DNA of 64,000 nucleotides from Phytopseudomonas flavescens (GCF_900100535.1 NZ_FNDG01000005.1:268983-332982); one strand, 5' to 3'. Numbered from the stretch's first letter, positions 53,277 through 62,312 are shown. Numbers and translations are program-made. The notes: generated by a model not told the origin, from the letters alone.

Positions 53277-53627
53277 TCAGGCTGGAAGGTGTTCCAGCCC
53301 GGCCAGACTGAGTTGCTCCTGGCAGATGCGATCCAGAGACGGGAGGTCCGCGTACTGGTCAGGCACCGCATGCCAGACCACCAGTTCGCGTTGCAGGTTG
53401 AGGAACAGAAAGTACTGGTCGTAGCGGTCGGCCTCGCAGAAACGCCGGGTCAGGGTCGCCCGCAACTGGTCGGGCGCCAGGGCATCCACCTCCACGTGCA
53501 AGGCGATGCCCCAGCGTCGATGTTCGTTGCGACTGACAAAGGCCACACCGCTGGCAAGCGGCCAAACCGCACTGCGCTCGGCAGCGGCGTGTTCGAGGAA
53601 GGTGCGCTTCTCCGTGGCCTGTAACAT
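53277..53627 (-). CDS. hrpV: HrpV, negative regulator of the hrp genes
   Basis: A 116-residue small protein, last gene of the hrpA-hrpV unit. The position after hrpT, the size and the pattern (RRFCEADRYDQYFLFLNLQRELVVWH, a CesT-like fold element) fit HrpV. In P. syringae HrpV binds HrpS and blocks its activity, and HrpG relieves this. It starts two bases after the hrpT stop. Confidence 0.82.
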   Translation of the reverse strand: MLQATEKRTFLEHAAAERSAVWPLASGVAFVSRNEHRRWGIALHVEVDALAPDQLRATLTRRFCEADRYDQYFLFLNLQRELVVWHAVPDQYADLPSLDRICQEQLSLAGLEHLPA

Positions 53628-53629
53628 CC

Positions 53630-53839
53630 TCAGTTCTCCAGCGGTGTGACGGTATGGTCGAGATCGCCTTGGCGATCCTGCTCATTGAGCCCCTGGCGCA
53701 TGTCCTCGGGCCACCAGATCACCAGGCTGCGGGGGGTGGAATCAGGCCGCTTGCAGGCCTGCCCGGAACAGCCCCTGGGGCTGGCGCAGCCCGCCAGCAG
53801 GGCGAATATCGATACAACAGCCAATGCACGAAAGATCAT
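53630..53839 (-). CDS. hrpT: HrpT outer-membrane lipoprotein
   Basis: A 69-residue lipoprotein with lipobox LLAGC near residue 17. The start is taken as the second of two adjacent ATGs (53839), since AAGGAGG lies at proper spacing before it; the first ATG (53842) would leave almost no spacing. HrpT is thought to help HrcC insert in the outer membrane. It lies between hrcC and hrpV as in P. syringae. Confidence 0.82.
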   Translation of the reverse strand: MIFRALAVVSIFALLAGCASPRGCSGQACKRPDSTPRSLVIWWPEDMRQGLNEQDRQGDLDHTVTPLEN

Positions 53840-53848
53840 CATTCCTCC

Positions 53849-55939
53849 TTATTTGCGAAGCAGCGAAGGGCGTAGCTCGAGCGACGGATCCAGGGCCTTG
53901 GCCTGGCGCATGGCGATGAACACTTCGCTCTCCTCGCCAGGCTGCAGCCAGGCGCGTGGCCAGGCGCTGACACCCAGCACCCAGCGACCGCCACAGCGAC
54001 TTTCATCGATGCGCAGGGGCATGTTCGAATCGTTGCGTACCGCCACCACGGCCACGCCCCAGTCCTTGCGGACGAACCATTGGGACTGCTCGCCATTGAT
54101 CGAGAGCCCCGGGTCGAAGCTGCACAGGGTGTCGTGCTGGAACGAGGCCCTGGCGGCCGTGAAACCAGGCGGCAAGGCGCCGCTGACCAGTTGTTCCAGC
54201 ACCTGGCGGATGTCGTTGCGGGTCGGTCGCTCGGCACCACCGCGACGATCCTCGATCGCCTTGACCTGGCGATCCAGGTCATGGGGGTTGGCGTGCTGTA
54301 CATAGCGGGCCGGGTTGACCTGGTCGCCGATCAAGCGCGGGGTGAGGATGAACAGCCGCTCGCGCTGGGTGTACTCACGGCTGCGGGACTGGAACAACAG
54401 CTTGCCGATGACAGGGATGTCGCCCAGCAGCGGGATCTTGCTCAGCCTGTCGTTGGCCTCGACACCGTGGAACCCGCCGATCACCAGGGAGCCATGTTCG
54501 GCGATCACTGCCTGGGTGCTGACGTTGCCCCGGCGCACGGACGGTTGCTCCTCCTTGATCTGCGACTCGACGATCTGCCCGTCCTCGATGTCGACGATCA
54601 GCTGGACCTGGGAGCGCCCATTGTGATTCAGCGAACGCGGAATGACCTGCAGGCTGGTGCCCGCGGTGATCGGCGCGATGTTGGCGACACGCTCGGCCAG
54701 GGCGGTGAGGTACTCGGTGCGGCTGAAATCGATGACCGCCGGCTGGTTCTCCAGGGTCAGGATCGAAGGGTTGCCGATGATCGATGCCGCACCGTTGCCT
54801 TCCAGCGCTCTCAGGTCGGCGGAGAAGCGCCCCGCATCCTGGATGAACAGGGTCGATGGCGCCCCCGGCTCGAGGAGACTGGCGCCGCCACTCACGCCGC
54901 CCGAGGTGAGCGACCAGCGGCTGGACAGCTCGGCCAGCTCGTTGCGGTCGATGTCGAGAATCACCGCGTCGATCTCGATCACGTTGCGCGGAACGTCCAG
55001 CTGGGCGATGAGCCCCTGGTACATGGCCTTGCGCGCCGGCAGGTCGTAGATCAGCACCGCATTGTTGCGCACGTCGGCACTGACCCGGATCTTGCCTCTG
55101 CGCTCGCGGTTCTTGCTACTCGAGGATGGCATCGGCGCCAGGCCGACCATGGAATCCAGATCGGCGCCATAGCCGGAGCCTTCGAACCCCGAATTGGTCA
55201 GCGCATCCTGGACCAGAGAGGACGTGTCGCGGCTGCCGGCACCAACCCGCAGCCCATTCAGGCTCGCCCCCGGATCGACAACGCCCCGCGTGCCGGTCTG
55301 CGAACGGGCGTCCAGCAGCTCCTGGAGAATCCGCGCGACACCGGCCACCTGCAGCTCCTGATCCCGGTAGCGGATGGTGCGATCGGCGACGTTGGCGTAC
55401 TTGAGCGGGAAGACGATGACGTCCTGCTTCTCCGCCTCTTCCGGCTCTTCGGTCTTTTCGCCGTAGTCCCGGATGAACTGCACGTATTTGGCCGGGCCGC
55501 GTACCAGCACCGCGCCCTCGTCGGGCAACAGCCCCCAGCCGAAGCGTGGATCGAGCAGGCCGATCTTGCTCAACGCGGCCTCGAGGTCGTCGACCGCCTC
55601 CGAGGACACCTCGATGCGAGCCGAGGTCTGCTCCTGGGTCGGGCTGACGTACAGGGTGTCGTTGAAGACGAACCACTGGAAGTGGTATTCGCGCCCCAGC
55701 CGATCAAGAAACCCCTGGGGATTGTCGGCACGGATGCGTCCGTCGATCACGCCATCCATGGGCGGCATGTCGAGCGCCAGCCCGAACTCCCGGGCGAAAT
55801 CGCCCAGGGCGGTCATCAGCTCCGCCTGCTGGGCGTCATAGGCATAGGCCGTGCGCTTCCAGCTTTCCGGCGGGAGCGCGTGTGCAGGCATCGCGACAAC
55901 GAAAAACAACCACGGTAGCCATCTCAGGGCCTTGTGCAT
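53849..55939 (-). CDS. hrcC: Outer-membrane secretin HrcC (SctC)
   Basis: A 696-residue secretin, the length of P. syringae HrcC. It has a signal peptide (about residues 1-22), N-terminal ring domains (N0, N1, with FPLKYANVADRTI in N3), then the secretin core from about residue 330 (VIEIDAVILDIDRNELAEL) with the VPLLGDIPVIGKLLF-like lip motif (here IPLLGDIPVIGKLLF). It forms the outer-membrane pore for the Hrp pilus. Confidence 0.95.
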   Translation of the reverse strand: MHKALRWLPWLFFVVAMPAHALPPESWKRTAYAYDAQQAELMTALGDFAREFGLALDMPPMDGVIDGRIRADNPQGFLDRLGREYHFQWFVFNDTLYVSPTQEQTSARIEVSSEAVDDLEAALSKIGLLDPRFGWGLLPDEGAVLVRGPAKYVQFIRDYGEKTEEPEEAEKQDVIVFPLKYANVADRTIRYRDQELQVAGVARILQELLDARSQTGTRGVVDPGASLNGLRVGAGSRDTSSLVQDALTNSGFEGSGYGADLDSMVGLAPMPSSSSKNRERRGKIRVSADVRNNAVLIYDLPARKAMYQGLIAQLDVPRNVIEIDAVILDIDRNELAELSSRWSLTSGGVSGGASLLEPGAPSTLFIQDAGRFSADLRALEGNGAASIIGNPSILTLENQPAVIDFSRTEYLTALAERVANIAPITAGTSLQVIPRSLNHNGRSQVQLIVDIEDGQIVESQIKEEQPSVRRGNVSTQAVIAEHGSLVIGGFHGVEANDRLSKIPLLGDIPVIGKLLFQSRSREYTQRERLFILTPRLIGDQVNPARYVQHANPHDLDRQVKAIEDRRGGAERPTRNDIRQVLEQLVSGALPPGFTAARASFQHDTLCSFDPGLSINGEQSQWFVRKDWGVAVVAVRNDSNMPLRIDESRCGGRWVLGVSAWPRAWLQPGEESEVFIAMRQAKALDPSLELRPSLLRK

Positions 55940-55951
55940 CTCTCACTCCTG

Positions 55952-56356
55952 CTAGCGGGCTTCGATGCCCTTCAGGTTGGACGGGGTGGAATCGAACGGG
56001 TGGGCACTGGCCAGGCTGAGCATCGCAGCACGCTGGTTGGCCAGGTTTTCCAGGCATGTCAGGATCTGCGAGGCCTCGGCGGGCGCAGGCAAACACTCGA
56101 CCAGCATCAGGGCATGGGCCTGGGGATCGAAGGCCAGGGCGCCCTGACAGCCACAGGCCAGGCCCGCGCCGGCCTCGCCCAGCAAGGCACCGATACGCGC
56201 GGGATCCCAGCCCTGGCAGATTTCCAGGCTGCAGCGCAGGCCGCCGCCGAGCAGGCTGATCTGGAACTGGGCGTCATCGACCCAGCACTCGAGGCTGGCC
56301 TGGCAGCCCTGGCCGCACCATGCCTCGAATGCCTGGGTGAATTCACTGTATGCCAT
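55952..56356 (-). CDS. hrpG: HrpG, chaperone-like regulator
   Basis: A 134-residue protein between hrpF and hrcC, overlapping the hrpF 3' end. It has the alternating strand-helix pattern of CesT-type chaperones (FQISLLGGGLRCSLEICQG, then ALMLVECLP). In P. syringae HrpG sequesters HrpV and so frees HrpS. Called from position, size and fold pattern. Confidence 0.78.
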   Translation of the reverse strand: MAYSEFTQAFEAWCGQGCQASLECWVDDAQFQISLLGGGLRCSLEICQGWDPARIGALLGEAGAGLACGCQGALAFDPQAHALMLVECLPAPAEASQILTCLENLANQRAAMLSLASAHPFDSTPSNLKGIEAR

Positions 56357-56567
56357 CGATGATGGCTTTGGTCAGGCCATGCTGGGCACGCAGCTCCTCG
56401 CCGACCATGGCGCCGGTCAACTGCGCGCGGCGGGCGGCATCGTTGTAGGCATTGATGTCATCCACGCAGGCCGTGTCCATGGCCTGGTGCAGAGCATCCA
56501 TCATCCCCTCCTTGGCCTCCTTGTTGACACGGTCCAAGCCGTTGCGCAGTGCGTTGATACTGGTCAT
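56343..56567 (-). CDS. hrpF: HrpF, small type III protein
   Basis: A 74-residue protein, exactly the length of P. syringae HrpF. It starts at ATG 56567, overlapping the hrpE stop as ATGA. It reads NALRNGLDRVNKEAKEGMMD, a helical, charged protein with a short chaperone-like appearance. In P. syringae it is needed for pilus function and interacts with HrpA. I found no hrp box directly before it. Confidence 0.85.
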   Translation of the reverse strand: MTSINALRNGLDRVNKEAKEGMMDALHQAMDTACVDDINAYNDAARRAQLTGAMVGEELRAQHGLTKAIIDGIQ

Positions 56568-57190
56568 GCCTGATCTCCTTGTTGATGTGGATGCAGCTGT
56601 GAATGCGCCGCCGCGTCCGCCGCAGACTGGCCGGTGAGCGAGCGGCGCAAGGCGTCCCAGTCGATCTCCAGCGCCCCCTGGGCGTGGCTGAGGCGCAGTG
56701 CCTGCAACGCGACCTGCGGGCTCTCCCGTACGCTCCAGAGGCCGGCGAGCGACGAGTCGTCCAGCCAGGCCCGCACCGCTTGTGCCTGCTGCGGATGACA
56801 ACTGAGCGTAGCCGTGGCATGGGCAGCCGGGCTGTCGGAAAGATTGCCCAGCAAGGCGCGGATACGCTGGGTGAGATCCGTGTCGTCGAGCAGCCGGCCC
56901 AGGGCCTGGCCCAGCAGGCGATCGAGACTGGCCAGCACCTCGTGCTGGAGCGCCGCATTGTCGTCGGCGAACGCCTGCAACTGGCGATTCGCCTGCTCCC
57001 AGAAAGCCGCCTGGGCGCTCTGCAGATAGTGCCGGCACTGATCCTGCGCGGCCTGCAGCAGTTCATCCGCCTGTTGCCTGGCCTGATCGAGCACCTGGTC
57101 GGCGCGCAGCAGCTCGTGGACGGTCTCCCGACGCAGGAGCGGCTCGTGCAGCACCTGCTCGGGCATCGCCAGCCTACGCCTGACCAGCAT
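56564..57190 (-). CDS. hrpE: ATPase regulator HrpE (SctL)
   Basis: A 208-residue protein of the FliH/SctL type. Start ATG 57190 overlaps the end of hrpD by 17 bases. Its N-terminal half is a long Ala/Gln/Leu-rich coiled coil (QVLDQARQQADELLQAAQDQ). A C-terminal domain with LSHAQGALEIDWDALRRSL matches the SctL pattern. It links HrcN to the sorting platform. Confidence 0.85.
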   Translation of the reverse strand: MLVRRRLAMPEQVLHEPLLRRETVHELLRADQVLDQARQQADELLQAAQDQCRHYLQSAQAAFWEQANRQLQAFADDNAALQHEVLASLDRLLGQALGRLLDDTDLTQRIRALLGNLSDSPAAHATATLSCHPQQAQAVRAWLDDSSLAGLWSVRESPQVALQALRLSHAQGALEIDWDALRRSLTGQSAADAAAHSQLHPHQQGDQA

Positions 57191-57719
57191 GCTCACCTCC
57201 CTGGGACACACGCCAGAGCACCGCCGACCACAGCGCGTCGAGCCGGTTGCCCGGCAGACCCTGCGGCAGACCGTCGAGCGCCACGGACGGCCACTGCAGC
57301 CTCGCCCGCGCCCAGCGCTGCGGCCCGACCCAGGCGCCCAGCAAAAGCCGCGCATCCACCGTCCCGGCGGGCAGCCAGAGCCCGGGGCGCAACGCCTTCG
57401 CCAGGCTGCGGCACCAGTGCTCATCCGCGCTCGACAACGCGCCGCCAGGCCGCGACGGGGCGCATATGCCCTCGACCAGATGCAGGGTGAACAACTGCTC
57501 GGCGTGGGACAGGCCTATCCAGCGCAACAGGCCCTGGTGAGGCTCGGGAGGCTGCGCCAGCTGCACCGCCCGGCTGTCGGCGATGCACGCGTGGCGGCTG
57601 ATGGGCGCGCGGAAGGCCAGGGCCGCGAGTTCGCCGCCGCTGCAGACGTTCCACCCCGCTGAAGCGGGGTCGCCAGCCGCGTACCACCAGCGAATCCAGC
57701 CGGCTGTCAGCCCGTCCAT
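57174..57719 (-). CDS. hrpD: Sorting-platform protein HrpD (SctK)
   Basis: A 181-residue protein starting at ATG 57719 and sharing one base with the hrcJ stop (TGATG). It lies in the position of P. syringae HrpD, with the HLVEGIC and DARLLLGAWVGPQRWARA stretches typical of the poorly conserved SctK family. It connects the inner-membrane ring with the cytoplasmic platform. Identified mainly by position and length. Confidence 0.78.
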   Translation of the reverse strand: MDGLTAGWIRWWYAAGDPASAGWNVCSGGELAALAFRAPISRHACIADSRAVQLAQPPEPHQGLLRWIGLSHAEQLFTLHLVEGICAPSRPGGALSSADEHWCRSLAKALRPGLWLPAGTVDARLLLGAWVGPQRWARARLQWPSVALDGLPQGLPGNRLDALWSAVLWRVSQGGEHAGQA

Positions 57720-58519
57720 CAGGTACGACTCGGCAAGGTGGTGGGCGGACGCCGCGGCGCAATCCGCGAAAACAGCGCCTGCCGCCAGTCGGCACGGGTG
57801 ACCAGAACGAGCACCAGCGACAGCAGGATGAGCAGCCCCGGGGCGATCCACAGGACCCGCTGCCAGAAGCCCAGCTGGTGCTCCTCGAGCAGGAAGGGGC
57901 CGAACTTGACCAAGGGCTCGGCGTCGTCGAAGGCCGCTGCCGGTACGAAGACGATGGAAAACTTTGCGGAATCGGCACTGGCCGTGTCGGCCATGCCGGG
58001 GATACTGCTGGCCACCATCATCTGGATACGCTGGCGCACCGCGTCCGGCTCCAGACGCTCGGAATGCTTGATGAACACCGCTGCCGATGCCGGCTGCACC
58101 GGCTCCCCCGGGGCGATCCGCTCCGGCAGCACCACATGTACCCGGGCGACGATGACGCCATCGATCTGCGACAACGTCGACTCGAGTTCCTGGGACAGGG
58201 CATAGATGTAACGCGCCCGCTCCTCCAGCGGCGTGGAAATGACCCCCTCTTTCTTGAAGATCTCACCGATGCTGGTGCGTGCGCGCCGCGGCAGGCCGGC
58301 GGATTCCAAGATACGAATGGCGCGGTTGGTGTCGGCGCGGTCCACGGACACGACGATGCCGCTCTTTTCCGTGCGCTTGCCGGTGTCGATCCGGTAATCG
58401 CCCAGGGAAGCGATCACGTCGTTGGCATCCTGTTCGGACAGCCCGCTGAACAGGTCGGTCTGCTCGCTGCAAGCGGCCAGCATCAACACGCAGAACCACA
58501 GGGCAAGTCGCTTTTTCAC
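57719..58519 (-). CDS. hrcJ: Inner-membrane ring lipoprotein HrcJ (SctJ)
   Basis: A 266-residue YscJ/FliF-like lipoprotein. The lipobox LAAC is at residue 17, followed by SEQTDLFSGLSEQDANDVIASL, typical of the family. A C-terminal transmembrane helix (IAPGLLILLSLVLVLV) is near residue 235. It forms the inner ring of the basal body together with HrpQ. Confidence 0.94.
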   Translation of the reverse strand: MKKRLALWFCVLMLAACSEQTDLFSGLSEQDANDVIASLGDYRIDTGKRTEKSGIVVSVDRADTNRAIRILESAGLPRRARTSIGEIFKKEGVISTPLEERARYIYALSQELESTLSQIDGVIVARVHVVLPERIAPGEPVQPASAAVFIKHSERLEPDAVRQRIQMMVASSIPGMADTASADSAKFSIVFVPAAAFDDAEPLVKFGPFLLEEHQLGFWQRVLWIAPGLLILLSLVLVLVTRADWRQALFSRIAPRRPPTTLPSRT

Positions 58520-58527
58520 GGGCCGGC

Positions 58528-58902
58528 CTATTGCATGTTAGTGAGTTTTTCGATGGCCTGACCACCCTTGCCGATGGCTTTGGTGGTCACCGCCATCTCG
58601 AGTGAATAGCGAGACAGCGCTCTGCTCACGTCGGATATCGACGAGGGATCATTGACGTTGATCACCTCCTTCATACCGCGCTTGGCGTCCTGGGTCAGTT
58701 GCTCGAACGAGCCCATGCGCCCGCCTACCGCCTCGGCCAGGAAGGTTCCGCTGCGGGTCGGTTCGTCGGCACCACGATCACGCATCAGCGAGGCGAACAG
58801 TTCGATGTCCGCTCGGGAAGGTTCGTTGACCAACCCCTGTTCGAGCTCGACCACACCTTTCTTGGCGACATTCTTGAGGTCATCGATTCCCGAGATACTC
58901 AT
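58528..58902 (-). CDS. hrpB: Inner rod protein HrpB (SctI)
   Basis: A 124-residue protein, the length of P. syringae HrpB. The start at ATG 58902 (MSISGIDDLKNVAKKGV) is chosen over an upstream in-frame ATG because it gives the conserved N-terminus. The C-terminal helix around LSRYSLEMAVTTKAIGKGGQ is typical of rod or needle-adaptor proteins. It overlaps nothing; 8 bases separate it from hrcJ. Confidence 0.88.
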   Translation of the reverse strand: MSISGIDDLKNVAKKGVVELEQGLVNEPSRADIELFASLMRDRGADEPTRSGTFLAEAVGGRMGSFEQLTQDAKRGMKEVINVNDPSSISDVSRALSRYSLEMAVTTKAIGKGGQAIEKLTNMQ

Positions 58903-58997
58903 TGGGCAAATCTCCAGTGCTGGCTCGGCGTGCACAGCGCGACGCCGTCATGGGTTCGGCTCCATGCATCCCTGTATGGAGCCCGCGAAGGTATCGA

Positions 58998-59951
58998 TCA
59001 GACCTGCTGCTGCCTGCCACCTCCGGGCAACATCTGATTGACGATCGAGTCGGCCGCTTCCGCCGCGCCTTGACCAAGGCTCTGCGTGTCGAGTTTCTTG
59101 CTGAGGTTCTGCAGCTCGTCCATCACGCCGCCAATCGCCTCGCTCAGTTGCTTGAGGATGTCGCCACCGGCCTGGGCCGGCGCACCGGACGGACTGCCCA
59201 GTCCGCCGGCACCGCCCAGCGAATCCTGCCCCGACTGCGTCCCCGGGCCCATGCCCCCGCCAGGCACCTGCCCGGAAGCCCGCGCATCGAGCTGTTGACC
59301 GATCATGTCGATGGCCGACTTGAACGCATCGGTCTCACTTTTGTCGAGGTGCTTGTTCTCGATCAGCTCCTTGCCCCATGAACCGGAATGCGGTGGTGGA
59401 AACTGCTTGGGGTTGGCATCCATGAACTTGGCGACATCCATCATCATGCCGGCGTCTTTCTGTTCGAACGTCGAGCCCTGCCCGTTGGCCTCGGGCTTGA
59501 GCATGCCATCCAGGGACGACTTGGCCAGGCCGCTGAGCACCTGGTCCATCAGGTTCGAGCCACCCTGCTGGCCCATGCCCGGCGCGCCACCTGCATTACT
59601 ACCCGCGCCGCCGCCAGCTGGCGACTGGCCGAAATCCTTGCCGAGCTTCTCACCGATCAGCTGCTCCAGCAGCTTGGTCAGCAGTTGCTGCAGGTCACCG
59701 CCTTGCGCGCCAGCACCGCCCAGGCCACCACCCGGTCCACCCAGACCGCCGCCCTGGCCACCCTGGCCGCCGAGCTTGTCGTTGACCATCTGCCCGAGGC
59801 CGGAATCGCCGCTGCCGGCCTTCATCAGCAGTTGCACCAGTTGCTTGATGACGTCGTCCAGGCCCTGCGCCTGGTTCTGGCCCATGGATTTGTCGGAGAA
59901 ACCCACCCGGTTACTGGTATCCAGGGCCAGGTTGTTGCTTATCATGTTCAT
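58998..59951 (-). CDS. hrpZ: Harpin HrpZ
   Basis: A 317-residue glycine-rich, cysteine-free, heat-stable-type harpin. It contains long Gly/Gln/Ala runs at residues 60-130 and 235-260. The stretch around VAKFMDANPKQFPPPHSGSW, ending in SAIDMIGQQL, closely matches the conserved HrpZ1 segment of P. syringae. Harpins are exported through the system, form pores in lipid membranes and help translocation. It sits in its usual place after the pilin gene. Confidence 0.92.
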   Translation of the reverse strand: MNMISNNLALDTSNRVGFSDKSMGQNQAQGLDDVIKQLVQLLMKAGSGDSGLGQMVNDKLGGQGGQGGGLGGPGGGLGGAGAQGGDLQQLLTKLLEQLIGEKLGKDFGQSPAGGGAGSNAGGAPGMGQQGGSNLMDQVLSGLAKSSLDGMLKPEANGQGSTFEQKDAGMMMDVAKFMDANPKQFPPPHSGSWGKELIENKHLDKSETDAFKSAIDMIGQQLDARASGQVPGGGMGPGTQSGQDSLGGAGGLGSPSGAPAQAGGDILKQLSEAIGGVMDELQNLSKKLDTQSLGQGAAEAADSIVNQMLPGGGRQQQV

Positions 59952-60007
59952 ATCGGCTCTACGCCCCCATTAGGATGAATAGGCAGTCACGCACCTCGGC
60001 AGAGGTC

Positions 60008-60313
60008 TCAGTACTGGATACCCTTGCCGGCGGTAATGGCGGAGCTGATGCTCTTGTTGGCGGTGTCCTGCGCCATCGACTTGATACCGTCGGCGGCGGC
60101 GACATCGGCGTTCTTGCGCGCGGCCTCGCTGACGACCGCCTTGCGCTGGGCGCCGGCCTTGTCATCCAGTTCGCCTTGCTTGACCGTTTCATCGAGCGTC
60201 TTGTTGTTGGTGCTGGCGTTACGGAGCGCGTCCGCGCCATCCTGGCGCGAGCCGATCTCGTTGAAATTCTGCAGGCCGTTGTTGAAGAAGTTCTGGATAC
60301 CGGTAAGAGACAT
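60008..60313 (-). CDS. hrpA: Hrp pilin HrpA
   Basis: A 101-residue small helical protein, starting at ATG 60313 (MSLTGIQNFFNNG) and ending GKGIQY. The size, Ala/Asn/Lys-rich composition and position as the first gene after its own hrp box fit HrpA, subunit of the extracellular Hrp pilus. Pilins of this family are very diverse, so divergence from P. syringae HrpA is expected. Confidence 0.85.
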   Translation of the reverse strand: MSLTGIQNFFNNGLQNFNEIGSRQDGADALRNASTNNKTLDETVKQGELDDKAGAQRKAVVSEAARKNADVAAADGIKSMAQDTANKSISSAITAGKGIQY

Positions 60314-60360
60314 GGCTTCTATCCTCTGTATGTGGTCACAACGCTTATCGTTGTGCAGAG

Positions 60361-60388
60361 TGGGTGGCGTCGGGCCTCCAACGGTTCC
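60361..60388 (-). promoter_or_regulatory. hrp box for hrpA and the hrpA-hrpV unit
   Basis: GGAACC-N15-CCACCCA on the minus strand, 47 bases before the hrpA start and just after hrpS. No other hrp box was found up to hrpV, so this probably drives all eleven genes. Confidence 0.9.
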
Positions 60389-60423
60389 GCCAGCGGGGCA
60401 AACTTTTTCCGGGCGATAGCCCA

Positions 60424-61320
60424 TCACACATCCAGATCCTTCATCCGCTGATAGAGCGTGCGGCGAGGAATATCCAGCTCGCTGGTAACCGCTGCGATGC
60501 AGTGATCATTGCGCTTGAGCGACTGCTGGATCAGGCTCTTTTCGATCAGCCGCAGCTGACGCTTGAGGCCGGTGTCCGAGAACTCGTCGGGGTCATCGTC
60601 GATCAGCGGCATGCCCAGCACATGGCGGCGGGCAGCCGACTTCAGCTCGCGATAATTGCCGGGCCAGTCGTGATTGAGCAGCAGCGCCTCCACCCGGTCA
60701 TCGATTTCGGGCGCAGGCATGTTGAGTTCCACCTCGGCATTTTCGACCAGGTGCCTGAATACCTCGGCAATGCGCTCGGGTCGCTGCCGCAAGGGCGGTA
60801 GACAGAGGCTCATCACGTTCAGCCGAAAATAAAGATCGCGCCGGAACAGGTTGCGCTCCATCAAGTCTTCCAGGGATTTCTGCGCGGAGGCGACGATGCC
60901 GATGTCCAGCGATATGGCTTTCGTCGACCCCAGGCGTTCGACCTGCCGGCTCTCCAGTATGCGCAGGAGCTTGACCTGCAGGCTGACGGGCATGCTGTCG
61001 ATCTCGTCGAGGTACAACGTTCCCCTGTGCGCGGCTTCGAAATACCCGGCACGATCACGCTCCGCGCCAGTGAACGCGCCAGCCGAGACGCCGAACAGTT
61101 CGCTCTCGAACAACGACTCGGGAATCGCTGCACAATTCACCGCGATGAAAGGCCCACGTGGCCTGGAGAGTTTGTGCAGGTGCCGGGCCACCGTATCTTT
61201 GCCGGTCCCGGTCTCACCCAGCAGCAAGATGTCGATACCCAACTCGGAAATGCTCTGCCCCAATACGTCCAAACTCGAAATTCCATTTTCGAGCACAATC
61301 AGCTCAAGAGCGGACTCCAT
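60424..61320 (-). CDS. hrpS: Sigma-54 activator HrpS
   Basis: A 298-residue enhancer-binding protein without a receiver domain. AAA+ core: Walker A GETGTGKD (residues 35-42), GAFTGA loop (81-86) that contacts sigma-54, Walker B TLYLDEIDSMP. The C-terminal DNA-binding helix is Fis-like (NDHCIAAVTSELDIPRRTLY). With HrpR it forms a hetero-oligomer that activates hrpL. It is held inactive by HrpV. Confidence 0.93.
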   Translation of the reverse strand: MESALELIVLENGISSLDVLGQSISELGIDILLLGETGTGKDTVARHLHKLSRPRGPFIAVNCAAIPESLFESELFGVSAGAFTGAERDRAGYFEAAHRGTLYLDEIDSMPVSLQVKLLRILESRQVERLGSTKAISLDIGIVASAQKSLEDLMERNLFRRDLYFRLNVMSLCLPPLRQRPERIAEVFRHLVENAEVELNMPAPEIDDRVEALLLNHDWPGNYRELKSAARRHVLGMPLIDDDPDEFSDTGLKRQLRLIEKSLIQQSLKRNDHCIAAVTSELDIPRRTLYQRMKDLDV

Positions 61321-61358
61321 ACCTTATCCCCGACAGATCGAATGCCATCGGCGGTTGA

Positions 61359-62312
61359 TCAATGAACTGCAGATCGCTCGCTCGCAAGACCGGTTGTGCA
61401 TGCCAACTCTTTCATGCGGTGATGCAGGGTTCGTCTCGGCACGCTGAGTTCCTTGGCAACCGCCTCCAGACGCCCCCCATGGCGTTGCAATGCATCGGTG
61501 ATCAGCGCCTTTTCGACCCGCTTCATCTGCACCCTGAGCGCTGTACTATGCTGGCTGTTACCCAGGGTCACGATGCCCGAGTTCAAGGGAGAGATGCCCA
61601 TCACGAAACGCTTCGCCGCGGACTGCAATTCGCGAACGTTTCCGGGCCAGGGGTGGCTGAGCAAGCGCATGGCGGTGTCGGGATCGAGGGCTTGCGAGTC
61701 CCGCTTGAGGCTGGTGGCTGCCGCCTGAACGAAGCTTTCGAACAGCGGCAGAATCTGTTCGCGACGCTCGCGCAGGGGAGGAAGGCGAACGGTCACCGCG
61801 TTGAGGCGAAAGAACAGATCGCTTCGAAAACGCCCCTGTTTGACCAGGCTTGCCAGGGGCCGTTGAGCCGATGCGATGACCCTGAGATCGAGCGGGATGA
61901 AATGCGTGCTGCCCAGGCGCCCCACACCGCGCTCCTCCAATACCCGCAAGAGTTTTGCCTGCAAGGACAGCGGCATGCTGTCGATTTCGTCGAGATACAG
62001 CGTGCCGCCATCGGCGGCCTCGATGTAACCCTGCCTCGCACGCAATGCGCCGGTATAAGCGCCACTGGTGGTACCGAACAATTGGCTTTCTGCCAGTGAC
62101 TCTGGAATGGCCGCGCAGTTGAGGCCGACAAACGAGCCAGCACGCGCGGAATGCTTGTGAATGCGTTTGGCCAGGGTATCCTTGCCGGTTCCGGTTTCCC
62201 CTTGGAGCAGAATGTCGACGTGCAGGCATGCCGCGGACAGGGAAACGCCTAATTCCAATGCCTCACTGGAACAATTGCACTGCCCCTGGCACTTAGAGAT
62301 CGTTCTTATCAT
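61359..62312 (-). CDS. hrpR: Sigma-54 activator HrpR
   Basis: A 317-residue partner of HrpS with the same layout. Walker A is GETGTGKD (38-45), and the sigma-54 loop is GAYTGA (84-89) rather than GAFTGA. The C-terminal Fis-like helix is RHGGRLEAVAKELSVPRRTLH. Start ATG 62312 has AGAGG six bases upstream. Only 38 bp separate it from hrpS, so the pair forms an hrpRS operon. The co-occurrence of both is typical of P. syringae-like Hrp1 systems. Confidence 0.93.
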   Translation of the reverse strand: MIRTISKCQGQCNCSSEALELGVSLSAACLHVDILLQGETGTGKDTLAKRIHKHSARAGSFVGLNCAAIPESLAESQLFGTTSGAYTGALRARQGYIEAADGGTLYLDEIDSMPLSLQAKLLRVLEERGVGRLGSTHFIPLDLRVIASAQRPLASLVKQGRFRSDLFFRLNAVTVRLPPLRERREQILPLFESFVQAAATSLKRDSQALDPDTAMRLLSHPWPGNVRELQSAAKRFVMGISPLNSGIVTLGNSQHSTALRVQMKRVEKALITDALQRHGGRLEAVAKELSVPRRTLHHRMKELACTTGLASERSAVH

